A program made the translations under genes and the position numbers. From positions 434,001-498,000 of the forward strand of contig JAULBX010026940.1 in the NCBI GenBank assembly GCA_032358255.1: a DNA stretch of 64,000 bases, read 5' to 3'. This DNA comes from Heterotrichella gracilis (lineage: Eukaryota > Sar > Xanthophyceae > Tribonematales > Xanthonemataceae). The notes under the pieces were generated by a model. The model saw only the letters and a list, made by a program, of their open reading frames with translations. It was not told the origin of the DNA and did not search any database. The stretch's first letter is position 1. Every line of letters begins with the position of its first letter. Positions 1 through 9,262 of the stretch are shown one piece after another.

Positions 1-2
1 AT

Positions 3-1349
3 TCAGATATCGTTCTTAAAGTAAAAGAACCTTCGGTAGAAGAGGTAGGAATGATGAAAGAAGGTTTGGTTTTGTTAAGCTATTTATGGCCTGCACAAAA
101 TCAAGATCTATTAAAAACATTAGCTGATAAAAAAGTAAACGCAATAGCAATGGATGCTATTCCGCGTATTTCAAGGGCTCAAAAAATGGATGTGTTGTCG
201 TCTATGGCAAACATTGCAGGATACAGAGCCGTAATTGAAGGCTCATATCATTTTGGAAGATTTTTAAACGGACAAATTACTGCTGCGGGTAAAGTAGAAC
301 CAGCAAAAGTACTGGTAATAGGTGCCGGTGTTGCTGGTTTAGCAGCTATTGGCGCAGCCAACTCATTAGGCGCAATTGTTAGAGCGTTTGATACACGCAA
401 AGAAGTTGCCGAGCAAATTGAATCAATGGGCGCGCAATTCTTAACGGTAGAAATTGAAGAAGATGGCGCTACCTCATCGGGTTACTCAAAAGAAATGAGT
501 AAAGAATTTATTGAGGCAGAAATGAAATTATTTTTAGAGCAAGCGAAAGAAGTTGATATTGTAATTACTACTGCACAAATACCAGGCAGACCAGCTCCTA
601 AATTATGGATGGATTATCACGTGGCTGCTATGAAACCAGGATCGGTTATTGTGGATCTTGCTGCATCAACCGGAGGTAACTGCGCACTTACAAAGAACGG
701 AGAAGTTTATACAACTGATAACGGTGTTACTATGGTTGGTAAGTTAAATCAATTACCAAGTCAGGCATCGCAATTATATGGTAATAACTTATGTCACCTA
801 TTAGATGACATGGGCAAAGCAGAAAAATGGAAAATTGATATGGAAGACGCTGTTGTTTCAAGAGCAATGGTAACACATAATGGCAAAATTAACTGGCCGC
901 CTCAACCTCTTCCTGTTAGCCCTACTGCGGGCGGTGGCGCAAAAAAAGTAGCAGCTCCCACAGCAGAAGAAATTAAAATATCGGATGCGGAAAAATCAAA
1001 AAAAGCAACTACCTCCATGCTTATTGGTTTGGCTGTAGTTGGTGTACTATTATTTTTAGTTGGAAAATTTGCACCGCCTGAATTTATACAACACTTTACT
1101 GTTTTTGTCTTAGCAGTGTTTGTGGGCTGGCAGTTGATAACAAATGTAGCGCACTCATTGCATACGCCTTTAATGGCTGTTACAAATGCAATCAGCGGTA
1201 TTATTGTTGTTGGCGGTTTATTACAAACAACCAATGATATGATGAGCCCAATGACCATACTTGCTTTCATTGCCATTTTAGTTGCCAGCATTAATATTGT
1301 TGGAGGTTTTGTAGTTACTCACCGTATGTTGAAAATGTTTAAAAAATAA
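3..1349 (+). CDS. pntA: NAD(P) transhydrogenase subunit alpha, 5' partial
   Basis: The frame is already open at base 3, so the N-terminus lies outside the window; about 448 codons remain. This subunit binds NAD(H) in the proton-translocating transhydrogenase, which passes hydride between NADH and NADP+ at the inner membrane. The Rossmann motif VIGAGVAGLAA lies near residue 103 of the visible part, followed by the nucleotide-binding domain with the RPAPKLW and GSVIVDLA segments. A Pro/Ala linker leads to three or four C-terminal transmembrane helices, so this is the long, E. coli-like alpha subunit and not the split PntAA/PntAB form. It ends 6 bp before pntB, so the two form an operon. The ATG at 51 is internal. 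Confidence 0.95.
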   Translation, partial: SDIVLKVKEPSVEEVGMMKEGLVLLSYLWPAQNQDLLKTLADKKVNAIAMDAIPRISRAQKMDVLSSMANIAGYRAVIEGSYHFGRFLNGQITAAGKVEPAKVLVIGAGVAGLAAIGAANSLGAIVRAFDTRKEVAEQIESMGAQFLTVEIEEDGATSSGYSKEMSKEFIEAEMKLFLEQAKEVDIVITTAQIPGRPAPKLWMDYHVAAMKPGSVIVDLAASTGGNCALTKNGEVYTTDNGVTMVGKLNQLPSQASQLYGNNLCHLLDDMGKAEKWKIDMEDAVVSRAMVTHNGKINWPPQPLPVSPTAGGGAKKVAAPTAEEIKISDAEKSKKATTSMLIGLAVVGVLLFLVGKFAPPEFIQHFTVFVLAVFVGWQLITNVAHSLHTPLMAVTNAISGIIVVGGLLQTTNDMMSPMTILAFIAILVASINIVGGFVVTHRMLKMFKK

Positions 1350-1355
1350 GAACTT

Positions 1356-2756
1356 ATGTTTATCGTAAAAGAAATACAAACAGCAGCATACTTATTTGCG
1401 AGTATATTGTTTATTTTAAGCTTAGGGGGATTGTCCTCACAAGAATCTGCAAAACGTGGCGTTTTTTACGGGATCATTGGAATGATCGTGGCAATAATTG
1501 CAACAGTATTAGGACAAGGAGTTGCCGGACACATATACATTATTGTAGCTATTGCTATTGCTTCAGTAATTGGTTTACTGCTTGCCCGCAAAGTAGAAAT
1601 GACATCTATGCCACAGTTAGTGGCTATACTGCATAGCTTTGTTGGATTGGCAGCTGTGCTGGTTGGTTTTGGTTCTTATTTAGATCCGAGATCGCATGAA
1701 TTGCTTGGTGCGGCACACATGATTCATTTAGTAGAAGTGTTCATTGGAATTTTTATTGGGGCTATAACATTCACTGGTTCTATTATTGCCTGGGGAAAAT
1801 TAGACGGCAAAGTTCCATCAAAGCCATGGAGTTTTAAAGGACTTCAAACAATGAATTTAGTATTGCTCTTAGCTTGCACGGTTCTTGGAGTTTTCTTTTG
1901 TCAAGCAGAAGGAACAGGCGGCATGTTATATCTTGGAATAATGACACTTATCGCTTCATTCATTGGTGTAGTATTGGTTATGGCAATTGGCGGTGGAGAT
2001 ATGCCAGTTGTGGTATCTATGCTTAATTCTTATTCGGGCTGGGCTGCTGCTGCTGCGGGTTTTATGTTAGGTAACGATCTTTTGATCGTAACTGGTGCTT
2101 TAGTTGGAAGTTCTGGTGCCATTCTTTCTATGCACATGTGCCATGCTATGAACCGTTCGTTCTTTTCGGTGATATTTGCAAATGGAGCAGGTAGCGGTTC
2201 GGGTGGGGAGAAAAAAGCAATGGAAGGTGAAGTAACTTCGCTTAACCATGAAGAAGTAGCGGCCTTATTAAAAGAAGCTAAATCAGTTGTAATTGTTCCG
2301 GGTTATGGTATGGCTGTTGCAAAAGCGCAGTACCCTATTTACGATATGGTGCAGACATTACGCAAAGCAAATAAAAAAGTTAGATTCGCTATACATCCCG
2401 TTGCGGGCCGTTTACCGGGCCACATGAATGTTTTATTAGCAGAAGCTAATGTGCCTTACGATATTGTTTTAGAAATGGACGAGATCAACGAAGACATGCC
2501 TGATACAGACGTTGTAATGGTTATTGGTGCAAACGACGTTGTTAATCCGGGCGCACAAGACGATCCGGCAAGTTCAATTTACGGCATGCCGGTAATTGAA
2601 GCCTGGAAAGCAGAGAAAGTTATTATTATGAAACGTTCAATGTCTGCCGGTTATTCAGGTGAAGACAACCCTTTATTTTACAAACCAAATTCAGAAATGC
2701 TTTATGGCGATGCTAAAGCAAGTGTTGAAAAGATCTTAGGGTTTTTAAAAGCATAA
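1356..2756 (+). CDS. pntB: NAD(P) transhydrogenase subunit beta
   Basis: At 466 residues this matches the usual length of PntB. The first ~280 residues are a run of hydrophobic helices that form most of the proton channel. The C-terminal NADP(H)-binding domain carries the [10 protein letters not shown] dinucleotide motif near residue 315, the [15 protein letters not shown] segment, and the conserved [11 protein letters not shown] and [10 protein letters not shown] loops near the end. It follows pntA by 6 bp, which fits co-translation of a two-subunit complex. All expected parts are present. Confidence 0.96.
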   Translation: MFIVKEIQTAAYLFASILFILSLGGLSSQESAKRGVFYGIIGMIVAIIATVLGQGVAGHIYIIVAIAIASVIGLLLARKVEMTSMPQLVAILHSFVGLAAVLVGFGSYLDPRSHELLGAAHMIHLVEVFIGIFIGAITFTGSIIAWGKLDGKVPSKPWSFKGLQTMNLVLLLACTVLGVFFCQAEGTGGMLYLGIMTLIASFIGVVLVMAIGGGDMPVVVSMLNSYSGWAAAAAGFMLGNDLLIVTGALVGSSGAILSMHMCHAMNRSFFSVIFANGAGSGSGGEKKAMEGEVTSLNHEEVAALLKEAKSVVIVPGYGMAVAKAQYPIYDMVQTLRKANKKVRFAIHPVAGRLPGHMNVLLAEANVPYDIVLEMDEINEDMPDTDVVMVIGANDVVNPGAQDDPASSIYGMPVIEAWKAEKVIIMKRSMSAGYSGEDNPLFYKPNSEMLYGDAKASVEKILGFLKA

Positions 2757-2788
2757 GGAGGACAAAAGAATTTCTTTAAAAATTTTTA

Positions 2789-4906
2789 ATGAAAAAAATT
2801 GCCTGGCTAATATTATTTTTATTTACTGCTAAAATAATATCAGCGCAGTGCGATAGTCTCCTAAACGTTCTCGAGAACGAAAAGAACGATACATTAAGAT
2901 TACGTAAGTATACAAAGCTCATTGATTGTTATAACGGACATGAAAAATTTCCTGCAGCAATAGACCTGTTTGGAAATTATAAAGTAGAGGCAGATAATTG
3001 CATTATCAAATACAAAGATTCTATTTACTACAGAAATTATTTAGGCGACATTACATCTACGTATTATTTTAAAGGCGAAATTCAAAAAGCGCTTGAAATT
3101 TCAACGCAATTATTGAAGTATAATCGTCGAAAAAAAGATACCTTAAACATTTCCAGTTGCCTGAGCAATGTTGCGGTGCTTTATCGCCGTCTGGGTAATT
3201 ATCCACGTGCCATTTATTATTTAACAGAGGCAATTAAACTTAACGAGAAGTCAAAAAAATCATTATCCAGTAATTATTCCAACCTTGCAAATGTATACAA
3301 CGATATACATGAATATGGTAGAGCAAAAGAATTATTAATAAAAGCCTTACAAATACGCATTGAAGAAAAAGATGAAAAAGGAATTACAACTTCTTATTCT
3401 AACATTGGGAATAATTTTTTTAAAGTAAAACAATTTGATTCTGCCATTTATTATTATAAAAAGACAATTTACTTAAATGAAAAGCAAAATGCTCCAACGT
3501 CAAAAAAAGCACTTAATTTAAATAACCTTACTTCCCTTTACATACAATTAAATAAGCTGGATTCTGCCGAAAAATATTCAGACATTACATCAAAGCTAAT
3601 TAACGATCAAACTAACCCAACTATTATTGCACATTATTACGAAAATAAAGGCGACATCAATAAAAATAAAAATAAGTTTAAAGAAGCACTCAGCGATTTT
3701 AATAAGTCAATGGCATTGGCTTCTCAAGGCCATGATATTAACCGCATGTCTGATTTGTACATGGATAAATTTTTGTGTTTTTATAAATTAAGAAATATAG
3801 ATTCTACTTTTATAAACAGGATGTGGGCGCAAAAATATAAAGATTCTTTATTCAGCACTTCCAAAACAGCCGAAATAACGAGGTACGAAATGCAATACGA
3901 ATTTGATAAAGAGCAGGAGAATATTAAAAGCGAGCAATTAAAAAAAGAAATTGAAAATAAACACGCACTTGAAAGGAAACAACTTTTAATTTATGCCGCG
4001 TTAGTTGCCCTGGTTTTATTACTAGGTTTAGTAATGTTGGTCTTAAAAAATAATAATCAAAAAAAGAAAGACAATATTTTACTGCAGCAAAAGAATGATC
4101 TTATTGAAGCGCAAAAAAAAGACATTATTGATAGTATAAATTATGCAAAGAATTTGCAGCAAGCAATTTTACCCCCACTCTCTAAAATACAACAAGACTT
4201 TAAAGACAGTTTTATTTATTACAAACCAAAGGATATTATTGCCGGTGATTTTTATTGGTTATATAAAGCAGTGGGCAAAAACAAAGAAGATATTTTTTTA
4301 TTTGCTGTTGCAGATTGTACCGGCCATGGTGTGCCGGGCGCGCTTGTAAGTGTTGTGTGTAGCAATGCTTTGGATAGTGCCGCAAAAGAATTTGGATTGA
4401 CCGATCCCGGTAAAATTTTAGATAAAACAAAAGAGATCGTTCTTGAAACATTTTCAAAAACCGGACAAAATGTTAAAGACGGCATGGATATATCTTTATG
4501 CGCAATAGAACGCAATACCCTTGCTGAAAACAAAATTGCTATTAAATGGGCAGGGGCAAATAATTCCCTGTGGTATATTCATAAAGGCGAGATAAAAGAA
4601 TTAACAGCAAACAAACAACCAATTGGCCTCTCTGAACACAATCAACCTTTTACTACACACTCTATTGAATTAGATAAAGGCGATCTGTTATATTTTTCTA
4701 CCGACGGTTATTATGACCAATTTGGCGGCGATAAAGGCAACCCGAGCGGCAAAAAATTCATGCGCAAAAAATTAGCGCAGTTATTTTTTAACATAAAAGA
4801 TCTGCCTTTTGATGCACAATCAAAAACAGTAGACGAAACTTTTAAGAACTGGAAAGGCTCTCTTGAACAGATAGATGACGTATGTGTTGCCGGCATTAAG
4901 CTTTAA
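2789..4906 (+). CDS. TPR sensor with C-terminal PP2C/SpoIIE-type serine phosphatase
   Basis: This 705-residue protein begins with a signal peptide ending in ISAQ near residue 20. An array of degenerate TPRs (~80-370) follows, then one transmembrane helix near 398-420, a charged helix with the KKDIIDSINYAKNLQQAILP motif, and a PP2C/SpoIIE domain. Metal-site segments are visible: GDFYW, ADCTGHGVPGA near 508, DGMDISLCAI, and STDGYYDQFGG near the end. The layout predicts a periplasmic TPR sensor driving a cytoplasmic phosphatase of the RsbU/SiaA kind, which would act on a phosphorylated STAS-type protein. It starts 32 bp after pntB and may be read through from it. A STAS/SEC14-like gene follows 88 bp later. 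The substrate is unknown. It is one of two complete members of the family whose truncated members fill 50831-60318. Confidence 0.9.
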   Translation: MKKIAWLILFLFTAKIISAQCDSLLNVLENEKNDTLRLRKYTKLIDCYNGHEKFPAAIDLFGNYKVEADNCIIKYKDSIYYRNYLGDITSTYYFKGEIQKALEISTQLLKYNRRKKDTLNISSCLSNVAVLYRRLGNYPRAIYYLTEAIKLNEKSKKSLSSNYSNLANVYNDIHEYGRAKELLIKALQIRIEEKDEKGITTSYSNIGNNFFKVKQFDSAIYYYKKTIYLNEKQNAPTSKKALNLNNLTSLYIQLNKLDSAEKYSDITSKLINDQTNPTIIAHYYENKGDINKNKNKFKEALSDFNKSMALASQGHDINRMSDLYMDKFLCFYKLRNIDSTFINRMWAQKYKDSLFSTSKTAEITRYEMQYEFDKEQENIKSEQLKKEIENKHALERKQLLIYAALVALVLLLGLVMLVLKNNNQKKKDNILLQQKNDLIEAQKKDIIDSINYAKNLQQAILPPLSKIQQDFKDSFIYYKPKDIIAGDFYWLYKAVGKNKEDIFLFAVADCTGHGVPGALVSVVCSNALDSAAKEFGLTDPGKILDKTKEIVLETFSKTGQNVKDGMDISLCAIERNTLAENKIAIKWAGANNSLWYIHKGEIKELTANKQPIGLSEHNQPFTTHSIELDKGDLLYFSTDGYYDQFGGDKGNPSGKKFMRKKLAQLFFNIKDLPFDAQSKTVDETFKNWKGSLEQIDDVCVAGIKL

Positions 4907-4933
4907 TGCATTTAACAAAATAATTTCAAATAA

Positions 4934-4965
4934 GTTGTTCTCTCTAAAACCGATTTGTATATTTG
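4934..4965 (+). promoter_or_regulatory. Candidate Bacteroidota promoter for the STAS/SEC14-like gene
   Basis: A TATATTTG box at 4958-4965 fits the TAnnTTTG -7 consensus. GTTG at 4934-4937 sits 20 bases upstream as a -33-like element. The predicted transcription start falls about 20 bases ahead of the TTG start at 4995. Assigned from consensus only. Confidence 0.5.
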
Positions 4966-4994
4966 ATCATACATTTCATTCTTTTTAATTTAAC

Positions 4995-5390
4995 TTGAGG
5001 TCATTGAAAACATATAACTCCGAAATTAATTTCGATGAAAGAGGTTTTTTACGAATTGCCTTTAACGACACAGATGATGAAATTGATTTTGATGAGATCA
5101 AACAACAAGTGGACGCTTGTTATATTATTACCGAAGGAAAAGCTACTCCCGTTTTAATTGATGTAAGAAACGGCAGGAAAAATCTTTCACCCGAGGCAAG
5201 AAACTATGCTGGAAAAAATAATCCCTACAAACACTTAAAATTAGCAGAGGCGCTTTTAATAAAAAGTTTACCTCAACGTATTATGGCTAATTTTTTTATT
5301 AAGATCGGAAAACACCACCATCCTTCAAAAGTGTTTACGCGCGAAGAGGCAGCTATTAAATGGTTGCTGGAGTTTGTGCAAAAACAGTAA
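4995..5390 (+). CDS. Small STAS/SEC14-like protein (DUF7793-type)
   Basis: This 131-residue protein has no signal peptide or membrane segment. The pattern is an N-terminal strand pair, a central PVLIDVRNGRKNLSPEARNY stretch like the strand-helix core of STAS/SpoIIAA folds, and a C-terminal FTREEAAIKWLLEF helix. That ending is typical of small Bacteroidota proteins annotated as STAS/SEC14-domain. The start is TTG at 4995; a second TTG lies three codons on. Its place beside a PP2C/SpoIIE phosphatase is notable because SpoIIE-type enzymes act on STAS partners. No conserved phospho-acceptor Ser could be picked with certainty, so a partner role is inference. Confidence 0.6.
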   Translation: MRSLKTYNSEINFDERGFLRIAFNDTDDEIDFDEIKQQVDACYIITEGKATPVLIDVRNGRKNLSPEARNYAGKNNPYKHLKLAEALLIKSLPQRIMANFFIKIGKHHHPSKVFTREEAAIKWLLEFVQKQ

Positions 5391-5422
5391 TCGTAATCCC
5401 TCTTAACGAATCAATAAAAGAT

Positions 5423-5914
5423 TTACTCGTGAGCCGGTGGCTTATGAGATTCAAGAATGCAAGGTAAATTCCAGGGGCAGATCTCTATAATTTCATTCTT
5501 GTCATTTATTTTAACTTCCGTTTTTGAAACAATAACTTCTTTAACTTCTTTTTTCCATTCGGCTTTAATGCATTCTTTATCAAAATCACTAACAGCAAGC
5601 CCTGCCGCTGCTTTTTTATAATAACGCCAGGCTTCAAATAATTTATAAGTACCCGGTTTTAAATTTATTTTAAACGCGCCTTCAGTATTTGTTTTTGCAG
5701 AATCAACCTTACCTTTACTAGAAACCACGACGATGGTTTTGTTAGAATAAGGTTTTGCTTTTAAGGCATCAGCTTGTATTTCAGGCGTTGGACGTGCGCC
5801 TCCGCAATAGGGCTGCATAAATGTGATAGTGGTACTTACTAATTTTTTTTGTGAGCATGAAAATAGAGCGCATCCTAAAATTAAAAGAAGTAAATTTTTT
5901 TTCGAAACTTTCAT
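5423..5914 (-). CDS. Small lipoprotein with carboxypeptidase-regulatory-like fold
   Basis: This ~163-residue protein has a lipoprotein signal with lipobox LFSC; ATG at 5914 is preferred over TTG at 5920. The middle holds a beta-sandwich signature: a strand, TNTEGAFKINLKPGTYKLFE, then further strands. This resembles CarboxypepD_reg/Ig-like folds. Cys residues are conserved with the protein at 11630-12118 in three places: PYCGG near the start, SDFDKEC in the middle and PWNLPC at the end. The two are clearly paralogues. It is monocistronic and probably anchored in the outer membrane. Function unknown. Confidence 0.75.
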   Translation of the reverse strand: MKVSKKNLLLLILGCALFSCSQKKLVSTTITFMQPYCGGARPTPEIQADALKAKPYSNKTIVVVSSKGKVDSAKTNTEGAFKINLKPGTYKLFEAWRYYKKAAAGLAVSDFDKECIKAEWKKEVKEVIVSKTEVKINDKNEIIEICPWNLPCILESHKPPAHE

Positions 5915-6135
5915 GATCAAATATAATTAGATTTTTAGAATTTTAGGCGTGAAAAGGTTTTTATGTCAATGTTTTTCCAACTGCACTAATCCAATTGGCA
6001 CCTGTTTTTTTGATCTTATCCTGTTATTTTGCCCTTTATGTTTTATTTGCATTATTAGAGAGGAATTACTACTTTAGTATATATAAATAGCGCCTCAGAA
6101 CGGGACGTTTTAATATTTAATTCAGAAAAAATCAA

Positions 6136-9100
6136 ATGAAAAAATCATTAGTTGCACTTAGCTTATTATTTGCTTCGCAAAATTTCTTCTCGCAGGAGTG
6201 GATAGAAAAAGCCAACAAACCCGACGCAAATCTTTACGAGATCCAAAAAGAATTTTACCAATTTTTTGAGGGGAAAGACCTGACTATAAAAAGCACAGGA
6301 TATAAAGCTTTTAAACGTTGGGAATGGTTTGTTAAACCCCGCGTTTATCCCACCGGAGATATTTCTGTTATGAGCCAGGCAGCAAAAAATTATTCTGATT
6401 TTTTAAAAGACTATAATACTGCAAATGCAAACAAAACTTCAAATACAAGTTCTGCATTGTCGGCAACATGGGTGCCTTCAGGACCAATGGGCGCGCCAAC
6501 AGGCCTTGTAGGCGGCTTGCCACGTAAAGCTGGTCGTGATAATTTTCTAACATTTCATCCAACAAATCCCTTAATAATGTATGCAGGTGCTGCGGGTGGT
6601 GGTTTGTGGACTACAACAAATGGTGGTACATCGTGGACTACCAATACAGATAATCTTCCTGTTACAGCTGTATCAGATCTCGCGATTGATCCAACTAATC
6701 CAAATAATATGTACTTGGCAACGGGCGGAGGAGACGATCTGTTATCGGCTTTTCCTGTTAGTTCTGATGGTGTTTATAAATCAACAGATGGTGGCGCAAC
6801 TTGGCTACCATGCGGATTAACTTTTTCTGTTTCACAGGGACGCGTTATTCATAAATTAGTTTTAGACCCAACTAACCCGCAAATTATTTTTGCAGCAACA
6901 AATGCCGGAATTTACAGAAGTACAAATGGTGGAACATCATGGGCAACCGTAAGTACAATAAATTGCTGGGATATAAAATTTAATCCGGGCAATCCTACTA
7001 TAGTATACGCTGCCGGAACTAATTTTTATCGTTCTACTAACAGTGGTGCAAGTTTTTCCGGTGGATCTACAGGTATCCCTAGCTCAGGAGTTAATAGAAT
7101 GACGATCGCTGTTACACCTACAAACCCTTCCAATGTGTATGTATTAGCAAGTAAAAGTTCCGACAGTCAATTTCACGGTGTATATGCGTCTACAAACGAC
7201 GGTGTAACATTTACAACCGCATCTACTTCTCCAAACATTATTGGTAATTCATGTGCGGGTACTTCTACAGGTGCCGGACAAGGCTGGTATGATCTTGCAT
7301 TTGCCGCTTCGCCAATAAACCCAAATGAACTTGTTGTTGGTGGTGTGAATGTTTGGCGCTCTACAAATGGTGGTGTAAACTGGACAATGATAGGTTGCTG
7401 GAATTCTCCTTCACCATATATTCATGCTGACATTCATGAGTTGGAGTACAGCTCAACTGGAGTATTATATTCTACAAATGACGGAGGAATTTATTCTTAT
7501 AACGGTACAAACGCATGGACGGATCTTACAGCGCAAAGAAATATCGCACAGATCTATAAAATAGGTTTATCGGGCACTACACCAAATGTTTGGATAACGG
7601 GTCACCAGGATAATGGAACTAACATAAAAAACGGCGCTAATTACGTTGCCAGTTTAGCAGGTGATGGAATGGATTGTTTTGTTGACAGGACAAATAATAA
7701 CTACATGTTTGCCGAACAATTTAATGGTTCAGGTTACAGATCAACAAATATGGGAGTTAGCTGGACAAGCGTTACAGGTTCTTTACCTGCTGGCGATTGG
7801 GTTACACCATGGAAACAAGATCCAATTAATGCAAGTACAATTTATTCCGGACGTAGTCAACTTCATAAATCGTCTAACTATGGAAATGCATGGACGCAAT
7901 TAGGTACAACTGGTGGCGGGGGATTGATCGTTGAATTTGCGATCGCTCCTTCAAATAATCAAGTGATCTATGTTCTTTATGCGGGCTCTATCCGTAAAAC
8001 AACTGATGGCGGAACAACCTGGACGAATGTTACAGGCACCGCAGGCTCAGGCGGGGCGCTAACATTTATTACTATTGATCCTACTGATCCAAATACAGCA
8101 TGGGTTACAGTAAGCGGTTACAATGCAGGTTCTAAAGTTTTTCAAACTGTTGATGGCGGAGCAACCTGGATGAACATTACAGCTAACCTTCCAAATCTTC
8201 CTGCAAACTGTTCGGTGTACGAACCGGGATCTAACGATCGTATCTATATTGGTATGGATGTTGGTATTTATTATAAAGATAATTCTTCAACAAACTGGAC
8301 CTTATACAATACAGGTTTACCAAACACTGCTATTATGGACATGGAAACAAGTCCTGCAGCACCTGGTAAAATTTTTGCTGCAACTTATGGTAGGGGTGTT
8401 TATGAAGCAGATTTTATTCAAACAACTGCAGCGCCGGTTCCAAACTTTTCTTATTATGGAAGTTTATGTGTAGGTGCAAATAAAACATTCAATGATAACT
8501 CAAGTAACACACCAACAAGCTGGACATGGGCTATTACTCCAACAACCGGCGTAACATTTAATTCAACAAGTATTCAAAATCCAACAGTTAACTTTGCAAA
8601 CCCAGGTATTTATACAGTGTCATTAATTTCTGCAAATGCTTTTGGTGCTGGCCCAATTAATACACAAACAGTTTCTGTTTTAACAACACCAACACTTGTA
8701 CTTTCAGGTTCAAGCTTTACTGTTTGCGATCAGGATCCTGTAACAATTACGGCGTCGGGCGCAACAACCTATACCTGGAGTAATACTGGTGGAAATAATG
8801 CTAGCGCAACTTACACTTTTGGTGTGGATTTTACCTATACAGTTACCGGGGCAAACGGCGGTTGTATTGCAACAGAAACAGTTGCGATATCAGTTCTTAA
8901 TTGTGTTGGATTAGTTGAGTTAGGCTCAAATGAAGCCAGCTTTAATGTTTTCCCTAACCCTGCTACAGATCATGTAACTTTAAAAATGAATGAATCAAAG
9001 AACATTGATGTAACAATTGAGTTATTTGATGTAACCGGAAAATTGGTGATGAAACAAAACGCTGGTTTTTCAAAAGATAAAGGAGAGTATAAGCTAAATG

Positions 9101-9186
9101 TTTCATCTCTTGCTCATGGCATATATTCTTTAAGAGTAGGTTCGAAGTCCGGAACTTCGCAGAGCATAAAGATCATGAAAAACTAG
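6136..9186 (+). CDS. T9SS-exported Asp-box (VPS10/sortilin-like) beta-propeller protein with PKD domain
   Basis: At 1016 residues, it opens with a signal peptide ending near residue 20 (FFSQ). Residues ~130-760 carry repeated Asp-box motifs such as TTNGGTSW, STDGGATW and STNGGVNW, separated by DPTNP-type turns, as in BNR/sortilin propellers. A PKD-like region with NDNSSNTPTSWTW follows near 790, then another Ig-like module. The last ~80 residues are a T9SS type A sorting domain, from FNVFPNPATDHVTLKM to a basic end. The mature protein should be secreted or attached to the cell surface. Substrate unknown; glycan binding or hydrolysis is possible but no catalytic residues were identified. Confidence 0.9.
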   Translation: MKKSLVALSLLFASQNFFSQEWIEKANKPDANLYEIQKEFYQFFEGKDLTIKSTGYKAFKRWEWFVKPRVYPTGDISVMSQAAKNYSDFLKDYNTANANKTSNTSSALSATWVPSGPMGAPTGLVGGLPRKAGRDNFLTFHPTNPLIMYAGAAGGGLWTTTNGGTSWTTNTDNLPVTAVSDLAIDPTNPNNMYLATGGGDDLLSAFPVSSDGVYKSTDGGATWLPCGLTFSVSQGRVIHKLVLDPTNPQIIFAATNAGIYRSTNGGTSWATVSTINCWDIKFNPGNPTIVYAAGTNFYRSTNSGASFSGGSTGIPSSGVNRMTIAVTPTNPSNVYVLASKSSDSQFHGVYASTNDGVTFTTASTSPNIIGNSCAGTSTGAGQGWYDLAFAASPINPNELVVGGVNVWRSTNGGVNWTMIGCWNSPSPYIHADIHELEYSSTGVLYSTNDGGIYSYNGTNAWTDLTAQRNIAQIYKIGLSGTTPNVWITGHQDNGTNIKNGANYVASLAGDGMDCFVDRTNNNYMFAEQFNGSGYRSTNMGVSWTSVTGSLPAGDWVTPWKQDPINASTIYSGRSQLHKSSNYGNAWTQLGTTGGGGLIVEFAIAPSNNQVIYVLYAGSIRKTTDGGTTWTNVTGTAGSGGALTFITIDPTDPNTAWVTVSGYNAGSKVFQTVDGGATWMNITANLPNLPANCSVYEPGSNDRIYIGMDVGIYYKDNSSTNWTLYNTGLPNTAIMDMETSPAAPGKIFAATYGRGVYEADFIQTTAAPVPNFSYYGSLCVGANKTFNDNSSNTPTSWTWAITPTTGVTFNSTSIQNPTVNFANPGIYTVSLISANAFGAGPINTQTVSVLTTPTLVLSGSSFTVCDQDPVTITASGATTYTWSNTGGNNASATYTFGVDFTYTVTGANGGCIATETVAISVLNCVGLVELGSNEASFNVFPNPATDHVTLKMNESKNIDVTIELFDVTGKLVMKQNAGFSKDKGEYKLNVSSLAHGIYSLRVGSKSGTSQSIKIMKN

Positions 9187-9224
9187 TAGTGTGAAGCGCT
9201 ACAAAAAATAAATTACGCTCTAAG

Positions 9225-9256
9225 AAAAAAACCACGTTTTGAAAAACGTGGTTTTT
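9225..9256. terminator. Bidirectional intrinsic terminator
   Basis: An inverted repeat CCACGTTTT / AAAACGTGG with a 2-base loop is flanked by A and T tracts on both sides. It sits between two convergent genes, the T9SS cargo gene and the TonB receptor, and can serve both. Confidence 0.85.
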
Positions 9257-9262
9257 TATTTT

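Noticed and set aside
902-1291. 129-codon minus-strand frame inside pntA
   Set aside because: Complement of transmembrane-coding sequence; hydrophobic by composition only.
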